DNA of 64,000 nucleotides from Pseudomonas sp. (GTDB lineage Bacteria; Pseudomonadota; Gammaproteobacteria; Pseudomonadales; Pseudomonadaceae): positions 82,767 through 146,766 of the forward strand of contig NZ_JAUYGD010000044.1 in the NCBI RefSeq assembly GCF_030690725.1. The letters are read 5' to 3'. Below, in pieces: positions 59,220 to 64,000 of this stretch (the first letter of the stretch is position 1; each line of letters begins with the position of its first letter). Both the position numbers and the translations under genes were made by a program. Under the pieces are notes generated by a model, which saw nothing but the letters and a program-made list of their open reading frames with translations, was not told where the DNA came from and made no database searches.

Positions 59220-59570
59220 ATGAACAGCACCCCGCACGACCTGATCAGCGCCCTGAGCGGCGCCGACATGCTGGAAATCGACAAGCTGCATGCCTGGCAG
59301 TTCAGCCTCAACGCCGAACAACTGGCCCAGCACCTGGCCGGCAACCCGCCCGCTGGCGACGCACCGCTGCTCAGCATCGAATGCATGGATGGCCGCGCCC
59401 TGCGCAAATGGCACTTCAGCCTGGCCCAGGTGATAGCCGCACGTTTTGACGGTGAAGCCGATGCCTGGAACATCAACGGCACTGCCGGCCCCCATTTGAT
59501 CAAGTGCTTTGCCGCTGTCAGCGGCGACAACAGTGACCTGCCAGACGACGCCAGCAACGACGCAGAATAA
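59220..59570 (+). CDS. Small uncharacterised protein
   Basis: 116 residues, no signal peptide or membrane part. I do not recognise a named family. It has MNSTPHDLISALSGADMLEID, a central WQFSLNAEQLAQHL and a repeated style RKWHFSLAQVIAARFD, suggesting a compact alpha-beta fold; the end is acidic (DDASNDAE). It follows the repeat and lies 19 bases before a methyltransferase in the same direction, so cotranscription is likely. Codon use looks like that of neighbours, so it is probably real. Confidence 0.75.
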   Translation: MNSTPHDLISALSGADMLEIDKLHAWQFSLNAEQLAQHLAGNPPAGDAPLLSIECMDGRALRKWHFSLAQVIAARFDGEADAWNINGTAGPHLIKCFAAVSGDNSDLPDDASNDAE

Positions 59571-59589
59571 ACACAACGGGGACAACACC

Positions 59590-60201
59590 GTGGGCCTGTA
59601 TGACCGCTATCTGCTGCCGCATCTGATCGACTTCGCCTGCGGCATGGGCGCGGTGATGAAAGCCCGCTCGCAACTGGTGCCCCAAGCCCATGGCAGGGTG
59701 CTGGAAATCGGCATTGGCAGCGGCCTTAACCTGGCCTTCTACGATGCCGAAAAAGTCAGCGTGATTATCGGCGTCGACCCCAGCGCCGATATGCAGAAGC
59801 TGGCCAAGCAACGCGCCGCCGCGATCAGTATTCCAGTGGAGATGATTGCCCTCGAACTGGGGCAGATCCAGGCCGAGGACGCCAGCTTCGACTGCATCGT
59901 CTGCACCTTTACCCTGTGCACCATCCCCGATGCCGTGGCCGCACTGAAAGAAATGCGCCGCGTGCTCAAGCCCGGCGGCCGCCTGCTGTTCTGCGAACAC
60001 GGCTTGGCACCGGAGCTGCCCGTGCTGCGCTGGCAGAGCCGCCTGACGCCGCTGTGGAAACCACTGGCCGGCGGCTGCCACCTCAACCGCGACATCAAGG
60101 CGCTGATCACCGCAGGCGATTTTCAGATTGGCGAGCTGAGCAATCGCTACCTCAAGGGCCCAAAGCCCATGACCTATATCTACCAAGGCTGGGCGAGCTA
60201 A
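59590..60201 (+). CDS. Class I SAM-dependent methyltransferase
   Basis: 203 residues from a GTG at 59590 (VGLYDRYLLPHLIDFACG); the open frame further up overlaps the previous gene. Methyltransf_11-type motifs: VLEIGIGSGLNLAFY (motif I), GVDPSADMQKLAK, FDCIVCTFTLCTIPD and LKPGGRLLFCEHG. This resembles UbiE/arsenic-type methyltransferases (Pfam Methyltransf_11). Substrate unknown. Confidence 0.86.
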   Translation: MGLYDRYLLPHLIDFACGMGAVMKARSQLVPQAHGRVLEIGIGSGLNLAFYDAEKVSVIIGVDPSADMQKLAKQRAAAISIPVEMIALELGQIQAEDASFDCIVCTFTLCTIPDAVAALKEMRRVLKPGGRLLFCEHGLAPELPVLRWQSRLTPLWKPLAGGCHLNRDIKALITAGDFQIGELSNRYLKGPKPMTYIYQGWAS

Positions 60202-60303
60202 GGCGCAGCCCAGAACCTGCTGCGCGCCAGCCATGGCGCGGTGGAAATAGCCAATTGCCATCAGCCGCCTGCACCTACGCCATATTCTGGCTATCGTTAG
60301 GCC

Positions 60304-62940
60304 ATGGATTCTCTTATGGAAGTTGGCCCACGCATGAAGCGCCTGTCATTTCGCCCCCTCAGCACCCTGCTGCTATTGACCATGAGCCTCACAGCCGGGT
60401 CGTTCAGCAGCGCGCAATCACGCGAGGTCAGCGTGGGGGTTTACGCCAACGAACCGAAAATCCTCCTCGGCCAGGACGGCAAACTCTCCGGCATCCTCGG
60501 CGAACTGCTAAATGAAATCGCCAGTCAGGAAGACTGGCAACTGCGCCCCAGGCCGTGCGAATGGCAACAGTGCCTGGAGCTGGCGCAGAGCGGTGAAATC
60601 GACCTGCTGCCCGATGTGGCCTACAACGACAGTCGCGCTCAGGTGCTCGACTTCCACAAGATGCCCTCGCTGTTCAGCTGGTCGCAGGTCTACAGCAACG
60701 AGGACCTGCAGCTCAAATCGATACTCGACCTCAAAGGCCTGCGCATTGCCGTATTGCAAGGCTCGGTGCAGGAGGAATACCTGCGCGGGCTGCTCGAAAG
60801 CTTTGGCCTGAGAGCCCAGCTGATCGGCGTACCCAGCCTGCCGCAGGGCTTTGAACTGGTGGCGGGTGGGCAGGCCGATGCAGTGGTGGCCAACCAGCGT
60901 TTTGGCGACTTCCATGCGCCGAGCTATCAGCTGCAAAGCTCCTCAATCATGTTTCAACCAGCGCAGCTGTTCTACGCCACACGCAAGGGGCAGAACGCCG
61001 ACTTGCTAAGCGCCATCGACAAACACCTGTCGAGCTGGCAGGACTCGCCTTCCTCAATCTACTACCAGAGCCTGCAACGCTGGGGCGGTGAACGGCCACG
61101 CCTGCTGATCCCCACCAGCGTCTGGTGGGGTCTGAGCACCCTTGCCCTATTGCTGATCGCCGCACTCGGCGGCGCAGTGCTGCTGCGCCGCCAGGTACGC
61201 GAGAAAACCCATCACCTGCTGGCCAGCGAAGAACGCCTGAACACCATCCTCGACAGTGTCGAGGCCTATATCTACATCAAGGATGCGCAGCTGCGTTACC
61301 AGTACGCCAACCGCAAGGTCTGCGAACTGTTCGGCCAGAACCTCGAGCAGGTAATCGGCAAGACCGATGAACAGTTCTTCGATATCGACACCGCCACCAA
61401 CCTGCACGATAACGACCGCCGCGTGCTCAAACTCGGCGAACGGGTGCAAACCGAGGAAATCAACCGCAGCCTGGATGGCAGCACCCAGCACGCCTTCCTC
61501 TCGGTCAAGCTGCCGCTGCGCGACGGCCACGGCAAGATCTACGCACTGTGCGGCATCTCCACCGACATCACCGAACACAAGAAGAACCTGGAAAAAATCA
61601 ACCAGCTGGCCTTCTACGACCCGCTCACTGGCCTGCCCAACCGCCGCCTGCTGCTCGACCGCCTGCAACAGGCCCTGGCCAAACATGCGCGCGGCCTGCA
61701 ACAGGGCGCACTGCTGTTTATCGACCTGGATAATTTCAAGGACCTCAACGACACCCTCGGCCATGACATGGGCGACCAGTTGCTGCAGCAGGTGGCCAAG
61801 CGCCTAAGCAGCCATGTGCGCGCCCAGGACACCCTGGCCCGCCTCGGCGGCGATGAGTTTGTGCTGATGCTTGAAGGCCTAAGCCTGAAACCCGCGCAGG
61901 CCGGCCAGCAGGTCGAGAGCGTCGGCAAGAAGATCGTCAAGACCCTGGCCGCGCCCTATGCCCTGCAAGGCCGCAGCCATATCAGCACGGCCAGCATCGG
62001 CATCGCGTTATTCCCCAACGAGCACAGCACGGTCGATGAAGTGCTCAAACGCGCTGACATGGCCATGTACCAGGCCAAGGCCGCGGGCCGCAACGCCATG
62101 CGTTTTTTCGACCCGACGATGCAGGCCGAAGTCAGCGCCCGTGCCAGCTTGGAAAGCGACCTGCGCCAGAGCCTCGGCCAGCGCGACTTTATCCTGCACT
62201 ATCAACCCCAGGTGGATGGGCAAGGGCAGCTGGTCGGCGCCGAAGCCCTGGTGCGCTGGCAACACCCCACACGCGGGCTGGTGCCGCCGGGCGAATTTAT
62301 TCCACTGGCAGAAAGTACCGGGCTGATTCTGCCCCTGGGCCGTTTGATCCTGCACAGTGCCTGCCAGCAACTGGTGGCCTGGGCAGCACACCCGCAACTG
62401 GCGCAGCTGACCCTGGCGGTCAACGTCAGTGCCAGGCAGTTCCACCATCCTGACTTTGTCGAAGACGTCTTCGCCACTCTCGCGGAAAGCGGCGCCAACC
62501 CGCAACGCCTGGAACTGGAGCTGACCGAAAGCCAGCTGGTGGAAGATGTGGAAGTGCTGATCGGCAAGATGAGCCAACTGAAAGCGCGCGGCGTACACCT
62601 GGCACTGGACGACTTCGGCGCCGGCTACTCCTCGCTCAACTACCTCAAACGCCTGCCGCTGGACCAGCTGAAGATCGACCAATCCTTCGTCCGCGACCTG
62701 CTCGAACACCCCAGCGACGCCGCCATCGTGCGCACCATCCTGGCGCTGGGCGCCAACCTCAACCTGGCCGTGACCGCCGAAGGGGTGGAAACCCAGGAAC
62801 AGTACGACGCCCTGCAACGCATGGGCTGCCGGCGCTTTCAGGGCTACCTGTTCGCCAAGCCGGGGCCGGCGCAAAACCTTGAGCATTGGCCCTTGGCAAC
62901 GACTTGGCAGGGTAAAGAAACCAGCATTCCCGACGCCTGA
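60304..62940 (+). CDS. Periplasmic-sensor PAS-GGDEF-EAL cyclic-di-GMP enzyme
   Basis: 878 residues. A signal peptide (the start could also be the ATG at 60334) leads to a periplasmic SBP_bac_3-type sensor (about 40-265), one membrane helix (about 270-295), a PAS domain (about 310-430), then GGDEF and EAL. GGDEF is intact at 515-519, with the inhibitory I-site R506-A-Q-D509 five residues before it. EAL is intact at 647-649 (EALVRW), with DDFGAGYSS and the ELTES block. So it can in principle make and break c-di-GMP, sensing a solute or amino acid outside. It faces the YceK-like gene tail to tail. Confidence 0.93.
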   Translation: MDSLMEVGPRMKRLSFRPLSTLLLLTMSLTAGSFSSAQSREVSVGVYANEPKILLGQDGKLSGILGELLNEIASQEDWQLRPRPCEWQQCLELAQSGEIDLLPDVAYNDSRAQVLDFHKMPSLFSWSQVYSNEDLQLKSILDLKGLRIAVLQGSVQEEYLRGLLESFGLRAQLIGVPSLPQGFELVAGGQADAVVANQRFGDFHAPSYQLQSSSIMFQPAQLFYATRKGQNADLLSAIDKHLSSWQDSPSSIYYQSLQRWGGERPRLLIPTSVWWGLSTLALLLIAALGGAVLLRRQVREKTHHLLASEERLNTILDSVEAYIYIKDAQLRYQYANRKVCELFGQNLEQVIGKTDEQFFDIDTATNLHDNDRRVLKLGERVQTEEINRSLDGSTQHAFLSVKLPLRDGHGKIYALCGISTDITEHKKNLEKINQLAFYDPLTGLPNRRLLLDRLQQALAKHARGLQQGALLFIDLDNFKDLNDTLGHDMGDQLLQQVAKRLSSHVRAQDTLARLGGDEFVLMLEGLSLKPAQAGQQVESVGKKIVKTLAAPYALQGRSHISTASIGIALFPNEHSTVDEVLKRADMAMYQAKAAGRNAMRFFDPTMQAEVSARASLESDLRQSLGQRDFILHYQPQVDGQGQLVGAEALVRWQHPTRGLVPPGEFIPLAESTGLILPLGRLILHSACQQLVAWAAHPQLAQLTLAVNVSARQFHHPDFVEDVFATLAESGANPQRLELELTESQLVEDVEVLIGKMSQLKARGVHLALDDFGAGYSSLNYLKRLPLDQLKIDQSFVRDLLEHPSDAAIVRTILALGANLNLAVTAEGVETQEQYDALQRMGCRRFQGYLFAKPGPAQNLEHWPLATTWQGKETSIPDA

Positions 62941-62945
62941 CACCC

Positions 62946-63245
62946 TTACAACCCGCCGCTGACGCCCAGATTAAGGCCGATGGCAGTGGCCAGAGACAGC
63001 GGCAGCAACAGGGTATCCAGCAACGCGCTGACCGGCAAATCGGCGGCCGGGTAAGCCGGCGCCTCGGCGCCGAAGCGATCAGTGGCGCAGCAACCGCCCT
63101 GCAGCGCATACAGGTTCAGCCGCGTGCCGGCATATACCACCGGCGCGCCTGGCTTGGCGGCATCCAGGGTGCGCACCGTGGCGCAGCCGCTGAGTGTCAG
63201 GCCCAACACCAGGCAAACGGCCGCGCGAGCCAGAGGCTTACTCAT
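62946..63245 (-). CDS. YceK/YidQ-family small lipoprotein
   Basis: 99 residues with a lipobox LTLSGC (Cys about 21). It keeps [18 protein letters not shown] and the C-terminal [17 protein letters not shown], which defines the YceK/YidQ (DUF1375) group of outer-membrane lipoproteins. No molecular role is known. It overlaps ubiX by 8 bases, so translation is coupled. Confidence 0.87.
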   Translation of the reverse strand: MSKPLARAAVCLVLGLTLSGCATVRTLDAAKPGAPVVYAGTRLNLYALQGGCCATDRFGAEAPAYPAADLPVSALLDTLLLPLSLATAIGLNLGVSGGL

Positions 63246-63870
63246 CCGGAGTGATCTGATGGTGCTCGCCCCAGCGCGGCAACATGTTCTGGGGGATATT
63301 CAGGCAGTTGAGGATGCGCGCCACAACGAAGTCGATCAGGTCATCGATGGTCTGCGGCTGGTGATAGAAGCCCGGCGCCGCCGGCAGGATGGTCGCCCCA
63401 AGATTCGACAGCTTGAGCATGTTCTCCAGATGAATGCTGGAAAACGGCGCCTCACGTGGCACCAGAATCAGCTGGCGACGCTCCTTCAGGGCCACATCGG
63501 CGGCGCGCTCGATCAGGTTATTGCAGGCCCCCGTGGCAATCGCCGACAGCGTGCCGGTGCTGCACGGCACCACCACCATCGCCGAGGGTGCACCGGAACC
63601 AGAGGCCACCGGGGCCATCCAGTCTTCCTTGCCGTACACGCGAATTTGCCCTGGCGCGGCGCCGGTGTACTCGCTCAAGAACGCCTGCATGGCCTGGGGT
63701 TTGCTCGGCAGGCTGACATCGGTTTCGGTGGCCATCACCAGCTGCGCGGCCTTGGAAATCAGAAAATGCACCTCGCGCTCTTCCTGCACCAGGCAGTCGA
63801 GCAGGCGCAGGCCGTATTGAGCGCCGGAAGCGCCGGTCATGGCCAAGGTAATACGTTCAGGACCGCTCAT
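63238..63870 (-). CDS. ubiX: Flavin prenyltransferase UbiX
   Basis: 210 residues. UbiX prenylates FMN to make the cofactor of the UbiD decarboxylase in ubiquinone synthesis. [21 protein letters not shown] at the start, [28 protein letters not shown] and [17 protein letters not shown] are conserved. The ATG at 63870 is followed by a typical N-terminus. Repeat copy C begins just upstream. Confidence 0.97.
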   Translation of the reverse strand: MSGPERITLAMTGASGAQYGLRLLDCLVQEEREVHFLISKAAQLVMATETDVSLPSKPQAMQAFLSEYTGAAPGQIRVYGKEDWMAPVASGSGAPSAMVVVPCSTGTLSAIATGACNNLIERAADVALKERRQLILVPREAPFSSIHLENMLKLSNLGATILPAAPGFYHQPQTIDDLIDFVVARILNCLNIPQNMLPRWGEHHQITPDE

Positions 63871-63879
63871 AAATTCACT

Positions 63880-64000
63880 CTCAAAGCTGCTGCGCTTGCT
63901 TATGCTGCGTTGAAAGCCTGCTCGGAATGCTCATTTACAGCAGTAAACTCCGCTTCCTCGCAGGCTTTCGCCTTGCCTAATCTGCGCTCGCGACGCTTTG
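63880..64000. repeat. Dispersed repeat, copy C (runs off the edge)
   Basis: At least 121 bp to the window end. It shares GCTGCGTTGAAAGCCTGCTCGG-type core, AATGCTCATTTACAG, TAAACTCCGCTTCCTCGC and CGCTCGCGA with copies A and B. The left end TCAAAGCTGC pairs with GCTTTG at the edge. It lies 10 bases upstream of the ubiX start. More diverged than copies A and B. Confidence 0.72.

Overview
The window looks like a chromosomal segment of a Pseudomonas species. It is GC-rich and densely packed, and gene order follows two core blocks known from P. aeruginosa (remembered, not searched): yhdP-rng-maf-mreDCB / gatCAB / roxRS / the dipeptide (dpp) locus, then ybeL-leuS-lptE-holA / lipAB-dacA-rlpA-mltB-rodA-mrdA-rlmH-rsfS-nadD-proA / ubiX. 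No insertion sequence, prophage, CRISPR array, tRNA or rRNA was seen, and no gene-free stretch exceeds about 270 bases.

Layout. 1-6951 (minus): envelope gene yhdP (runs off the left edge), RNase G, Maf and the rod-shape genes mreB-mreC-mreD, with intrinsic terminators after mreB and after mreD. 7218-10433 (plus): gatCAB, the amidotransferase that makes Gln-tRNA(Gln)/Asn-tRNA(Asn). 10504-13462: a small RlpA-like lipoprotein, a Ca2+/Na+ antiporter, a CMD-family protein and an AEC transporter. 13630-15456 (minus): the RoxS/RoxR redox two-component pair. 16599-29259: a dipeptide uptake locus with three substrate-binding proteins, a dipeptide porin, the DppBCDF ABC transporter, a metallo-dipeptidase (mdpA) and its XRE-cupin repressor (psdR). 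Repeated CTTAA half-sites lie in both control regions next to psdR.

29290-36758: ElyC-like and YbeL-like genes, leuS, lptE, holA, the ribosome-rescue gene arfA (with a perfect hairpin inside its 3' coding end) and a lytic transglycosylase. 36896-39403: a soluble PAS chemoreceptor and lipA. 39472-49689 (minus): a long tightly packed cluster proA-nadD-rsfS-rlmH-mrdA-rodA-mltB-rlpA-dacA-ybeD-lipB, which makes the elongasome and lipoic acid enzymes. 49954-63870: an alpha/beta hydrolase, two methyltransferases, an Aag-type DNA glycosylase, a DedA-PAP2 fusion, a LON-domain protein, LrgAB, a MaoC protein, a MORN-repeat/caspase-like lipoprotein, an NAD(P)-binding oxidoreductase, a GGDEF-EAL enzyme, a YceK-like lipoprotein and ubiX.

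Two themes stand out. Many genes serve the cell wall: MreBCD, PBP2, RodA, DacA, two RlpA-type proteins and two MltB-type enzymes. Dipeptide import is built as a self-contained regulon with its own porin, peptidase and repressor. A dispersed 140-170 bp repeat with inverted ends occurs three times (near 3538, 59037 and 63880). The observations most worth a second look are the arfA hairpin with its LAA-ending tail, the CTTAA operator array around psdR, the MORN-caspase lipoprotein, the dispersed repeat, and the missing standard start codon of mreC.
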